Shown here: positions 47,950-59,018 of the stretch, piece by piece | Position numbering within the stretch: position 1 is the stretch's first letter | Layout: each line of letters starts with the position of its first letter | Assembly (NCBI RefSeq): GCF_030445035.2 | Contig: NC_080678.1 | Coordinates: forward strand, 57,923,087 to 57,987,086 | From: Dasypus novemcinctus | Taxonomy: Eukaryota > Chordata > Mammalia > Cingulata > Dasypodidae | DNA: 64,000 nt | Direction of reading: 5' to 3' | Notes under the pieces: generated by a model | Seen by the model: only the letters and a program-made list of their open reading frames with translations | What the model was told of the DNA's origin: nothing | Databases searched by the model: none | Made by a program: the position numbers and the translations under genes

Positions 47950-48040
47950 TATAAAAAGTAAACTTTATTTAGAACAGTTGTAGATTTACAAAATTATTGT
48001 GAAGATGGTACAGATTTCTCACATACTCCATTCCTTCTTT
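47950..48040 (-). mobile_element. L1 3'-end fragment abutting ASAH2 exon 1
   Basis: 'aactttatttagaacagttg', 'agatttacaaaattattgtg' and 'gaagatggtacag' are an antisense L1 3' end. It stops within about 10-30 bases of the coding exon. Confidence 0.6.
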
Positions 48041-48047
48041 ACTATAG

Positions 48048-48179
48048 GAAAAATGGCCAAACGTACCTTCTCCACATTGGAGATATTCCTAATTTTCTTC
48101 CTGGTGATGATGACTGCAGTCACGGTGGCCCTTCTCAGCCTCTTGTTTATCACCAGTGGGACCATTGAAAACCACAAAG
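48048..48179 (+). CDS. ASAH2: ASAH2 coding exon 1 (neutral ceramidase N-terminus, signal anchor)
   Basis: ASAH2 hydrolyses ceramide to sphingosine and fatty acid at neutral pH, at the cell surface, notably in intestinal brush border. This exon encodes residues 1-42: a short cytosolic MAKRTFSTLE and a hydrophobic signal anchor at residues 11-34 (FLIFFLVMM...LLSLLFI), then TSGTIENHK. The ATG at 48053 has a good context (A at -3, G at +4) and matches the human start as I recall it. An acceptor-like 'ttctttactatag' precedes 48048. The exon ends CACAAAG and is followed by GCAAGT, a GC donor. Phase 1 joins exactly to exon 2 (G+AT = Asp). The 48-codon reading past the donor to 48343 is intronic. Confidence 0.93.
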
Positions 48180-48621
48180 GCAAGTGCCGTGGGCTCTCTT
48201 GGATGCTGTTGCTAGGCCTGTGGACAATTTCTTTATTACTGGTAGTACCAAAACGAGAACCAGTGTCTGTTGATGGTGCTGATAACTGGACTATTCACTG
48301 TATAATTAAGCAACCGGGCGTGGCCATTTCCCTCTTACATTAATTGCCCTTTCTACATTGATAGCATTTTTTTAAATCAAGCTTACCTTTGTCCCCAAAT
48401 TGCCAATTGACAGGCATTTTGACATGCACTTATTTGCCTTTTACTGTTCCTCTGATCTAAGTACAGCCCAAGATTCTTCAATGACCAGTAACTAGAGCTT
48501 TTGCTCCAGGCTCTTTTCTTTCTCTTTGCCTCCTCTTTGGCATCATCTTCTCCTGAAAGGGGTGCAGGGAGGGAAAGGCAAGACCCAAAGAATATCAATT
48601 AGTTCATGAAAAGTTTAAGTG

Positions 48622-48904
48622 TTGGGGAAGAGACTGTGGCTCACTCAGTTGGGCTCCCATCTATCATATGGGAGGCCCTGAGTTTGCGTCCGGGGTCTCC
48701 TTGTGAAGGCAGGCTCACCCACACGCAGAGAGCCAATGACCTGCAAGTGCTGTGGAGTGCTGCCTGGCCTGCAAGCACAGTGGCAAGCTGACTCAGCAAG
48801 GTGACACAACAAAAAGGGAGACAAGTGAAAGCACAGACGAGAACACAGCAAATGGACACAGAGAGCAGACAGCAAGCAAGCTGCAAGGGGGGTGGATATT
48901 AAAA
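48622..48904 (+). mobile_element. tRNA-derived SINE, sense
   Basis: Head 'actgtggctcactcagttgg', body and A-rich tail lie between copies of AAAAGTTTAAGTG (48609-48621 and 48905-48917). It is in sense orientation to ASAH2. Confidence 0.88.
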
Positions 48905-49518
48905 AAAAGTTTAAGTGATGGCGTCTCAAACTGAAATTCCTATAAGGACCAATCAAGTTCTGTAAATGAGGTGGAGTGAGGAGGCAGACTGGGGTGGGAG
49001 AAGGGGGAATTCTGGTGAGGTGGAGTCCCCGGCCTCTCCTGAGCATCAGCTGTTTGTGGTCATGATGTCACATGGACTCAGATCTCCTGAGTGTCCAAGA
49101 GAAGCTGGAAATTGGCATTTTTAGACAATTGGTGATTTTTTCAAATGTTGGAAATGAATTTAGTGTTTAAAAAATTTCTAGGCCATGTTTGTAGTCAATA
49201 TTGACCCATGTGTCCTTGATGGAGCCTTCACTTCAATGTTAAGTTATTTATATACCTGTTATATGAGTAACAAAGACTGTGATAAAGGGAGGTCTGACCT
49301 TAAGCCAAATGGAAAAGAAGATGATATTTTTCACTTCACTTTTCCCTTTCATGGCCTCTTTTCTTTTCTAGTTTTTCTCTACCCTGTTGCTGTCCTTTAA
49401 ATTCTCTGCAGCCTCAGAGGAACAGAGATCCTCTGTTCCAGATGAGGACAGGGCAGGGTCTTGAATGCTAGGAATAGAAGGATCCTTAGAAATTAGCCTT
49501 TTAAAATTAGATAACCAG

Positions 49519-49724
49519 GGAGCAGATGTGGCTCAACCGGTTGAGCTCCCACCTCTCATATGGGAGGTCGAGGTTAGGTTCCTGGTGCCTCCTGAAAATA
49601 AAAAAGAACAATAAGCAAAATGAAAGAACCAGCTCAGGGAAGCTGGTGTGGCTTGGTGGTTGAGCACCAGATCTTATATGTGCAGTCCTGGGTTCAATCC
49701 CTGGCCCCCACTACCTCATAAAAA
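49519..49724 (+). mobile_element. Dimeric tRNA-derived SINE
   Basis: Two head units in tandem ('gagcagatgtggctcaacc' and 'aagctggtgtggcttggtgg') are each followed by short body or tail. One 16-bp duplication (AAAATTAGATAACCAG / AAAATTAGATAATCAG; 49503-49518 and 49725-49740) surrounds the pair. It moved as one unit. Confidence 0.85.
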
Positions 49725-49784
49725 AAAATTAGATAATCAGGAAGCTGAGACTCAGGAATTTTATCAATAGTTATAGTCACTATT

Positions 49785-50530
49785 CTTATAGTAGAAGTTA
49801 CTGTTTATGGAACGTTTACTTTGTGTCAAGCACTCTGATATGGATTTTACAAAATTTTCTCATTTAATTCTCATAAAACTCCTATAAAAGCAGGTGCCAA
49901 TTTGCATACAGAGAAACGGAGATATCAAGATTACAAGGAACTTGCCTTTGACCACGTGACTAGGTTTGGTTTTCCTTGACACTATGTTCCTACCTTGGTA
50001 GGACTGAGGTAGCAATAAGGCAATAGCAAAGGTGCCTGCTTATCTCCTTGAAATACCTGATGTCTTGAAGAAAATGGGGGCTTGAGGATGAGAAGACATG
50101 GATTCTAACTTCACCTAGAATGTGGGTGAAAAAGCATTGGATGTAGAATCAGAGGGTCATGGATGGATGCCTGATTCATCACATTTTCTCTGTGAAGACT
50201 TGGTTAAGTTGCTTCCCTGTTGTCAGGTTTTCTCATCTGTAACACGAGTAGGTTGGACGAGGTAATCTGTAAATTTTCTTGAGCTCCATAAACAAACAAA
50301 TAACATATCTAAATTTGTAAACAAACTAATAGCCATGTGGCAGTCTTTGTTCTAATTCTTAATATGTATTAACGTAAGTATTATTCAAAACAACCCTTTG
50401 ATTATCTCCATTTTATAGATGAGAAAATCAAGTTAAAATAGGTGAAGCAATTTATTCAGCTAGTAAGTGGTAGAATTAGGTTTCAAACCCAGGCAGTTTG
50501 TTTCCAGTGCCTGCTCTCTTAATCTCTGGC
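49785..50530 (-). mobile_element. Cluster of MIR relics
   Basis: Antisense MIR stretches lie at about 49800-49975 ('tctcatttaattctcataaaac') and 50345-50525 ('ccattttatagatgagaaaatc', 'ttcagctagtaagtgg'). A sense MIR-like piece lies at 50110-50285 between them. All are old. Confidence 0.6.
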
Positions 50531-51262
50531 TGTTCTACCTCTCCTGATATTCATATGTATGTGTGTGCATCATAAAATATCTATACACATATAGGCATAC
50601 ATACATTAATACAGACTGTGTGTGAATTTGTCTCTATATATGCACACATGCATATATAGTGAAATAAAAATTATTAAAACAAGTATAAAATGATCTACAG
50701 CACATTAAGAATAATTCTTCAGATGGTTGAGGAAGATCAGAGCAGAGTAAAGAAAGCCAGGGTGTTCTTCTGAGGCTGGAGGATTGAGCTGGATTGAGAT
50801 ATGATGCAAATATCTAAAGGGAGTGGTGGAGAGTGGTTGGTGAAGGGGAAAGGAATGAGAGTCCTCATGAAGAAAATGGTAGAAACAAATCAAAGACTGG
50901 ATGGATTTAGTAGATTGTATGCCAGGCGCCTGATATATGGTTTGTTTGGCTATAATAGAATTGCAAGGTAGACCAGTGAAGGGGGATGAGTTTAACAAGA
51001 AATGAATTATGATGAGAAGTTGAAGGACATTTGAAAGAGGACTTGATTATTAGGCTGAAAATGTCTCCAGTCCAAGAAAAAATCCTGCTTAGGATTGCAA
51101 TATTATTGGGGATCCTGAAGATATTTCTTACTGTAGATCTTAAATATGAGAGAATACACAAAGATTTTTCCTTTGGAAAAATATGTGTTCTTATTGATCA
51201 TTTGACATGGACAAATAAGGCGACTGAAATATTGTTTTTCAAATATCTTACTTTGGTTTTAG
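50531..51262. other. Intron 1 unassigned sequence
   Basis: Short TA/CA-rich repeats lie at about 50545-50665. No repeat family or exon was recognised before exon 2. Confidence 0.4.
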
Positions 51263-51459
51263 ATTCAGGTAGTCAAGTTTTTCCAACCACCCAAAACCCC
51301 CCAGCTACTCAGGGCTCAACAATCACCAAAGACCCCACAGCCACTCAAACTTCTCCAATGACTTACACCCCGGAGCCTCCACTATTTCAGAACTTCAGTG
51401 GCTACCACATTGGTGTTGGGCGAGCTGACTGCACAGGACAAGTAGCAGATATCACTTTG
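51263..51459 (+). CDS. ASAH2: ASAH2 coding exon 2 (Ser/Thr/Pro-rich stalk and start of ceramidase domain)
   Basis: The exon encodes residues 43-108. Residues 43-82 form a mucin-like stalk with 14 Ser/Thr in 40 residues, rich in Pro, Gln and Ala (PPATQGST, PTATQTSP). This is the segment expected to be O-glycosylated. Residues 83-108 (LFQNFSGYHIGVGRADCTGQ and onward) begin the conserved neutral ceramidase catalytic domain. NFS is a possible N-glycosylation site. The acceptor is 'ctttggttttag'. The donor must be TTG|GTAGGT, because the alternative GTAAAT five bases later would put exon 3 out of frame with an early stop. By recall, the human stalk is about 12 residues longer. Confidence 0.95.
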
Positions 51460-51905
51460 GTAGGTAAATGATGGGCTTCTCAAGTAGACCATGAAATAAG
51501 TAATTTTAGTATTTTGCATGTTGAATTCATTCCTCATTATTCAATCATCACTTTCTTGTTCTAGTTTTTCTGTTGATTTCACTGATGTCTAACACTGTGA
51601 CTATAAAAAAGAGAGGACCTTTTATTCAACCACAACTCCCTTGTTAAGTCAATTGTCCATATTTTATTAGAGGAAGAGGCAGGACTATAGGGGATAGGCA
51701 GGTACCATAAGTGAGTGAAGAAGGTTATTGTAAGATGATAAATGTAAGTGAATACTCAGTTTAGAGGGCAGTAGAAGGTGGTAGGGACTACATTACAAAT
51801 TAGAAAGTCATCTAGCTGGTTGTTACAATACAAGAATCTCAGTTTTTCAAGCAAAGCCAGAAAATCATAGGATTGATGATTTGAGAATTTAAGGCTCTCA
51901 GGTTT

Positions 51906-52980
51906 GAAAAACCTGGCTGCTAAAACAAATGCCATAATGGATTGGCTGAAACAAAAGGAATTTATTGCTTTACATTTTTGAGGCTAGGAGAAGTCAAAAT
52001 TGAGGCATCAGCAAGGTAATGCTTTCTCCCCAAGACTGTGCTGGGGCTGGCAGTCTGTGATTCTTGATCCTTGGCATTTTTGTCACATGGCAATGCACAT
52101 GGGAGTGTTTTCTCCTTTCTCTTCAGGGTTCTGTTGACTTCCAAGTTCTGGCTGCTCCTCATGGCTTCTTTTCCTTTGCTTGTAAGGACTTTAGTCATAT
52201 TGGATTAAGGCCCTCCCTCATTCCATTTGGGCACATCTTAACAACATCTTCAACGTTCCTATTTACAAATGAATTCACTTCCACAAGACTGGGGTTAGGA
52301 CCTGAACATCATTCAGTCCCCAACAGTTTGTCCTCTGGACCCCAAAAAGACATGTTCTTCCTACATGCAAAATACATTAATTCCATCACGATATCTCAAA
52401 AGCCTTATGTCATTTCAGAAACAAGGCTAAGTAAAAATTCCCATCAAAATCAGTTATGGGTGTGGTCTGTCTTGGGGCAAAATCCTCTGATGGACCTGTG
52501 AAACCTAGAAAACAAGTTGTCTGCTCCCAGTACACATTTGAGGAGCAGGCTTGGGGTATACATTCCCATTCCAGAAGGGAGAAATTAGAAGGAAAACAGG
52601 GGTCACAGGTCCCAAACAAGTCCAAAACCCAGCAGGGCAAACTCTATTATATTTCGAGGTCTGAGAGTCATCTGTGGATCAAGGTTGTATCCTCTAAGCC
52701 TGCCAGAGCAACAGCCCACCCCTTTCAAGTGCTTGCACTGCAGCCATGCTCTCCCCAAACATTGGGGTGAAGATCCCACCCTCTTAAAAATGGAATGGTG
52801 GTTAGGCTCTCCATGAACACTGGGGTACAGACCCCACCATCTCCCAGCACTGGGATGGTAGCATTCTCTCTGAACACTTTTAACTAATAACATCTTCAAA
52901 GTTCCTGTTTACAAATGAGTTCATATCTGCAGTACCAGGGTTGGGACCTGAACATGCTTTTTGTAGGAGAAACTATTCAA
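51906..52980. mobile_element. MaLR/ERVL-like LTR and internal sequence
   Basis: The block 'taacaacatcttcaacgttc...cctgaacat' at 52230-52310 recurs in altered form at 52882-52955. Between them is retroviral-like non-coding sequence. Composition and order resemble MaLR internal regions read antisense; the exact family is unknown. Confidence 0.5.
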
Positions 52981-52994
52981 TCCCCAATAACAAC

Positions 52995-54132
52995 TGTGAT
53001 TGTTTGAAGAAAAGTATTTTCTTAAAGTTAATCCATTCCTGTGGTTGTAGACCAATGTAAGTAAGATCTTTTGGTGAATAGGATCTTAAGATGTGACCAC
53101 CTCATTAAGGTGGGTTTTAATCCTCTTACTGAAGTCCTCTATAAGAGAGTGGAATTCAGACAGAGAGAGAAAGGCAAGGAAGCAAGAAACTGGAAGCAAT
53201 GAAACACAGAATGGAAGTGAGAGAGCACTAGATGCTACCATGTGCCTTGCCATGTAACAGAGGAGTCCAGGAGTATCAGTAACCATTCTTCAGGAAGAAG
53301 ATACTTTTCTTTTTTTAAAGATATTTAGATTATGTAAATGTTACATAAAAACACTGCCCACATTTACCCACATTAACAACATCCTTCATTAGTGTGGTAC
53401 ATTCATTGCAATTGATGAGCATATTTTGGAGCATAGCCACTAAGCATGGATTTTAGTTTACATGGTAGTTTATACTCTCTCCCATGCAATTTTGTATGGT
53501 TATGGCAAGATATATAATTGTCTATATCTGTCCTTGCAATGTCATTCAGGACAATTCCCAAGTCCTGAAAATGCCCCCATATTTCAGCTGTTTTCCCTCT
53601 CCCTGACCTCAGAATTCCAATGGCCACTGCCTCCACATCAATGATAAAAGTTCTTCCATTGCTAGAATCACAATAAGTCTATAGTAAAATACCAGTAAGT
53701 CCTCTCTAGTCCATACTTCATTCCCCAAACCTGAGGACTCTGGGATGGTGATGCCCACTTCACCTGTATTTGAGAGAGGATTTAGGTCCCATTTAGCTGA
53801 TGGATGGGACTTTCTTGCTTGCAGTTGTAGAATCTCTTGGTTCTTTGGTATGGTGGTTGTCCATCATCACCTCCTTTCTAGTTGTCCTGGGTGGGTCCAA
53901 TGAACTGCAACTCTCTTGAGGCTCAGGGCCCAGCTCAAAGATTTGAATCTCTTGGACATACACCTACCAACTCCAGCACCAACTATAGGTTCAAATAGAA
54001 GGGACGATATATCATTTTGATGATGCCTTGGTATCAACGTTTCATGGCCTTACAACTCTAAGTTTGTAAGCTAATAAATCCCCATTGTAAAAGCTAACCC
54101 ATTTCTGGTATATTGCTTTTGGCAGCCTAGCA
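52995..54132 (+). mobile_element. ERVL-like LTR interrupted by a LINE 3' end
   Basis: It begins TGTGATTGTTTGAAG and ends 'acccatttctggtatattg...cctagca', like the solo LTRs at 34585 and 57899. The middle (about 53306-53995) is an antisense LINE 3' end of the composite-insertion family. The flanking 5-mers (acaac, acact) match only partly. Confidence 0.65.
53306..53995 (-). mobile_element. LINE 3' end nested in the LTR
   Basis: Read on the - strand, 'agttggtgctggagttggt' and 'gagattcaaatctttgag' match the family at 40860-41000. The T-rich left end is the tail. Confidence 0.68.
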
Positions 54133-55044
54133 ACACTAGTTCAGACTGGATATATGGTGTGGGCCAATATTTGTGAGCATAACAAAATACTTCTTTGGGC
54201 CTGGTGTGGCCTATTGGCTGCTAGGATGCAAACTCTTGCCTATGATAGTGGAAATTTTCATTTATATTAACCCTTTTCTAGGAAACCAGTACATGGGGCT
54301 GTCCAATGGGATTTTTCTGCCTCCTACCACATAATCTTTGAATTCCAGGAATTACTCCCTTCTCTCCATTTTGAAAAGTGGCCCTGTTATGGGAATCCTA
54401 AATAAACACTAAGATGAGGAGTATAGTAAGCAGTAGAGTGGACATTCTAAAGGTCTTGGTACAGCCCTGGGCTTTAGGATGTGGTGAGAGAAGGAACTTA
54501 GGAGATGTGTATTTGATCTGATTTGGCTTAGGGAGGGACAATATGGTAAAAAGCCAGGGTGAAATAGTCTCAGGAATGATTACATACACATAAAGATAAA
54601 GTTTTCTTCAGAAAAAAATCAGCTATACGAGTGAGGGACCCTTCAATCTTCAGGATGTTCTTGAGCAATGTAGGTGGACATAGGGAAAACAGTTCCTTTC
54701 ATAGTACCTTTAAACAGGCTGGAGAACAGGATCCATTTCAAAGAAGAGAAAGGCCCTACCTAAGGTTTCCAATGTGATAGTGGAATTTGTGAGTTACCCA
54801 GCGCCTTTCTTGCCTATAGCCCTGTGAATAGCTCCAGCTAGCCTGGTTTGTTACATTGCCTTCAAGTTTTTCTATGCAGAAAACTTGGTGTTATTCTTGA
54901 AAACTCCTATATGATCTCACTTCATGCCAGAGTGTCATTTTTTCTTTGTTTTTCATAGGTAGTCTATTTTTTTAATAATTGTGACTGTTTTTTCAGTAGC
55001 AAGTTAGTCAAACAGAGCAGTTCTGATTCTTTCTTCCTCTTTAG
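54133..55044. other. Intron 2 unassigned sequence
   Basis: No repeat or exon was recognised between the LTR and exon 3. The 63-codon - strand frame near 54398-54589 has no recognised features. Confidence 0.4.
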
Positions 55045-55194
55045 ATGGGATATAGCAAAAGTGGCCAGACTGCACAGGGCATCCTCACAAGGCTGTTTAG
55101 TCGTGCTTTTATCATGGCGGAACCTGATGGATCAAATCGAATGGTTTTTGTCAGCATTGACATAGGCATGGTATCCCAACGACTCAGGTTGGAG
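55045..55194 (+). CDS. ASAH2: ASAH2 coding exon 3 (ceramidase domain)
   Basis: The exon encodes residues 109-158 with MGYSKSGQTAQGILTRLFSR, AFIMAEPDGSNRMVFVSIDI and GMVSQRLRLE, continuing the N-terminal part of the neutral ceramidase domain. It is in phase 0 at both ends: acceptor 'ttcctctttag', donor GAG|GTAAGT. It is closely similar to the human protein as I recall it, and free of stops or shifts, so the gene looks intact here. Active-site residues lie in later exons outside the window. The next expected residues (beginning VLNRLQ in human, recalled) were not found in the remaining 8.8 kb. Confidence 0.95.
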
Positions 55195-57192
55195 GTAAGT
55201 AATTGAGAGGAGAGATTCCTTTTATTCCTGATTTTAATTACTTACATTTTCTCTCTTTTTCTTTTTTCCTTGTCAGTCTAGCTAATGGTTTGTCAATTTT
55301 TCTGATCTTTTCATAGAGTCAACTTTTGGTTCCATTGGTTCTTGTGATTTTTTTAAAAAAATTCTGTTCCATTTATCTCTGCTCTAATCGTTGTTATTTC
55401 TTTCCTTTTCTCACTTTGGGTTTAGTTTGTTCTTTTTTAGGAGATTAGGTCTGTGATTAGAGGGCTTCTTTTTTAAACAAGCATTTAGGGAGTTGTAAAT
55501 TTCCCTCTGAGCATTGTCTTCACTGTGTCCCATAGGTTTTTAAAAGTGGTGTTTTTGTTTTTGTTCATCTCAAGATATTTCTAAACTTCCCTTGTGATTT
55601 CTTTTTTGGCCCATTGATTGTTTAAGAATGTGTTTTCGAACTTCCATTTATTTGTAGATTTTCTAGTTCTTCCATTTTATTGATCTCTAGTTTCATTCCA
55701 CTGTGGTTCAAGAAGATACTTCGTTTAATTTCCATCTTTTTAAATGTATTGAGACTTGTTTTGTGACCTAACTGTGGTCTATCGTGGATAACTATCCATA
55801 TGCACTTGAGAGCAATGTGTAGTCTGCTGTTTTGCATTGTTCTGTATATGTCTGTTATGTCTAGTTTATTTATAGTATTGTTCAAGTTCTGCATTTGACT
55901 ATTCATTTTTTGTCTAGATGTTCTGTCCATTGATGAAAGTGAATTCACCAACTATTACTGTAGAGGTGTCTATTTCTCCCTTCAGTTTTGTCAGTGTTTT
56001 GTCAGCCTCACATATTTATACACTGCATATATGCTTAAGTATTTATGATTGTTGTTTCTTCTTGTTGGAGTGACTCCTTTTATTTTGTTTTGTTTTCTTT
56101 TTGATTGGCTCTTTTATTGATATTTAATGTCCTTCTTAGTCTCTTGCAACAGTTTCTGACTTAGTCTATTTTGCCTAATATTACTATAGCTCTCTTTTGG
56201 TTACTATTTGCATGGGAAAAAAATTCCCCCTCCTTTCACTTTCAATCTATTTACTTCTTTGGTTTAAAATATGTCTCTTGTAAATAACTTACATTTGGAT
56301 TGTGCTTTTCAAAAAGTCCATTCTGCCGATCTGTGTCTTTTGATTGGGGAATTTAATCCATTTACATTCAGGGTAATACCAATGAGGCAGGGCTTACTTC
56401 AGCCATTTTGTTCTTAGTTTCTTATACTTTATATATCTTTTTGTCCATCTTTTCCTTTATTGCAGTATTCTTTTGTGTGTAATTGCTCTTTTGTGATTTA
56501 ACTGATTTTTCCCTTTCTCATTTCTGTTTCAGTAATATTTTAAATATTTTCTTTGTGGTTACCCTGGGATTTGTATTAAGTAACCTAAGTCTATAACCTA
56601 ATAATGCAAAAAGATACCATCTTAACATCAGTAGCATATGCAGTTTCTACTCCTATGCCCTTTTGTTTTCCCTCTTTATTTTGTTTTTTTTTCTGGTCGC
56701 ACATTACCTATTTATATTTTGTGTTCATAATATGCAAATATGATAATTTATTATTCAGTTGTATTATTCTAACTCTTATAGGAGATAGAATTCCATACTG
56801 AGGATAACATACTATGGGGATTTGCACTGAAACATAATTACCTCCACTGGAGCTCTTCACTTCTTCATATAGCTTTTAGCTATCATCTCCTATCTTTATC
56901 TTTTGATACGAAGAACCCCTGTTACTATTTCTTTAGGCAATTTTTTGATGATGAACTCTCTAAATTTTTGTTTATCTGTGAATGCTTTAAACTCCCACAT
57001 TTTTGAAGGACAGTTTTGCCAGATAAATAATTTTTGACTGGCACTATTTTCCTTTCAATACCTTAAAATATGCCATACTGCTACCTTCTTGCTTCCATAG
57101 TTTCTGATAAGAAATTGGCATTTACCCTTATTGATGATCTTTTGTATGTGAATAACCACTTTCTCTTGCTGTTTTCAGAATTCTCTATCTTT

Positions 57193-57210
57193 TTTTTTTT
57201 TTTTTTTTTT
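57193..57210 (-). mobile_element. Poly(A)-only retrotransposition event
   Basis: T18 lies between two perfect copies of AGAATTCTCTATCTTT (57177-57192 and 57211-57226). The host L1 reading resumes after the second copy, so only a tail was inserted. Confidence 0.75.
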
Positions 57211-57898
57211 AGAATTCTCTATCTTTAGCATTCAACATTTTGATTGGTATGTGTCCTGTAGTAGGGCTATAAGGCTATATCCAGTTTGGATTTTTTATAT
57301 TTCTCGGACATGTACAGAAAGACTTCTTGGATGTCTTTCTTAAGATTTGGGAAATTTTGGATGATTATTTCCTCAAATATTCTTTCTGCCCCTTTTCCTT
57401 CTCTTCTTCTTCTCATAATGCATATGTTGGTATGTTTCATGCTATCTTACAGATCCCTAAGGCTCTGCTCAGTTTTTAAATTTCTTTTCTCTAGCTTCTG
57501 ACTGTACACTCTCAATTATCCTATTTCACGGATGCTTTCTTCTGTCTGTTCAAATCAGCTGTTAAACATCTCTAGTGTATATTAATCTCCATTACTGTGT
57601 TTTTCATCTCTATATACTCTGTTCCTTTTTAAATTTTTTTTAATTCTTCTTTTTGTTCACACACTGTCTTCCCTATATCCTTTAGTTCTATGTCCAAATT
57701 TAGTTTATTTGTATCCATATTTTCTTTTAGCTCCTTTAAATGATTTAGAAGATTTGACTGAACATTTTTGATTAGTTGTTACACCATCTATGTTTCCACG
57801 AAGTTTGAATTTGCTCCCTTGCCTGGCTATCTATTACTATTTCTTTGTATGGCTTAAGATCTTTTGTTTAAGTTTGGGCATTTGATTGTTTTGATATG

Positions 57899-58582
57899 TG
57901 TGACATTTTGAATTTGGTGAATCCCAATAAAGTTTTTTCTAACTAATTCATTCCTTTGGGTGTGACATCTTTTTATTGCATTACATTCTGTTAAGGGACA
58001 TTGATTAGATTATTTGCTTAGGATGCTTTTGATCTTTTGATTGGACTATGTCAGTGAGGCATGGCTCAGGTTGGGTTTCCGCGCTATTATTGGAGCCTTA
58101 TATAAATGGAGAGACACACAGAGAAGGGAGACACACAGAAAAGGGAGCTCTGCCATTTTGACATGGCCATGTGAGAGAAAGGGCTCAAGACTCAGCAGCT
58201 TAGGCACGACACTCCTAAGAGACTGGGCCCTCAGAGCAGCTCAAGGCTGGAGAAATAAATGTCTGATCACTCACAGCTGGGCTCAGGGAGAAGCAGAGCA
58301 GCCAAAACTGTGAGAGGATGCCTGTAAAGATATAAGCCATGTTCCTGGTTATCCCTCTGGAGGGGAAGGCAGGAAACCTGGCAGACAATGGCAGCATCTT
58401 GCCTCACCATGTGATGGGGCATCAGGATCACAAGTAGCTGACTTTGATGAGAAAGTAACATGATGCCTTCATCTGGACATTTTCACAGACTTGGAACTGA
58501 AAGTTTTTACCCCTAATAAATTTCCCATTATAAAATCAACCCATTTCTGGTACTTTGCACTGGAAGACTTTGGCAAACTACA
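57899..58582 (+). mobile_element. Solo ERVL-like LTR within the L1
   Basis: The 684-bp unit runs from TGTGACATTTTGAATTTGG to GCAAACTACA with a perfect 5-bp duplication ATATG (57894-57898 and 58583-58587). It shares 'gtcagtgaggcatg', 'tggctgacttt/gctgactttgatgag' and 'acccatttctggtact' with 34585-35249. Confidence 0.8.
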
Positions 58583-58994
58583 ATATGCTAATTCTGGAAG
58601 TCAGTTTCCTCTTACTTAGGGTTTCAGTGTAGCCTGGTTATATGTTAAGGCTTCTTCAAAGCTTGGCGCAGTTGATAGCAAGCATTTAGAGTAGCTCATT
58701 TTAACAGTTCAGAGTTTCTCAGTTCTTTCTGTACCTCCCTCTTGTGCTGGGCATGTGTAACTGTTAAGGCTACTCTATTTTGTGTGACTATTTTTCTTTC
58801 AGGAGAGAATTTACTTTCCCCTGTTCCTCCTCTGGGACTTCTGGGCTGTTTTCTTTGTTTTTGTACAAATTTTCCTCCCCAGAGGTTATGATTTGCTCAA
58901 CTCCTCTCCTACACTCTGCACTGCCTTTCCACTCCAATTTTTAGTCCTCGGTCCATACTGCCTTACAGAGATTCAGTTGCCCCTTTTCATGTGG

Positions 58995-59018
58995 CTTTTT
59001 TTTTTTTTTTTTTTTGCC
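58995..59018 (-). repeat. Poly(T) run
   Basis: A run of about 22 T lies in the L1 5'UTR region. No flanking duplication was seen. Confidence 0.6.

Larger units (their letters stand above)
48180..51262 (+). other. ASAH2: ASAH2 intron 1 (GC-AG type)
   Basis: The 3.08-kb intron starts GCAAGT and ends 'ctttggttttag'. It contains a SINE (48622-48904), a dimeric SINE (49519-49724), MIRs and unassigned sequence. Confidence 0.85.
51460..55044 (+). other. ASAH2: ASAH2 intron 2
   Basis: The 3.59-kb intron with GTAGGT donor and 'cttcctctttag' acceptor holds MaLR-like sequence (51906-52980) and an ERVL-like LTR with a nested LINE 3' end. Confidence 0.85.

Noticed and set aside
48180-48343. Continuation of the ASAH2 exon 1 open frame past 48179
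   Set aside because: Exon 2 joins in frame only at 48179, and the continuation shows no similarity to the ceramidase stalk.
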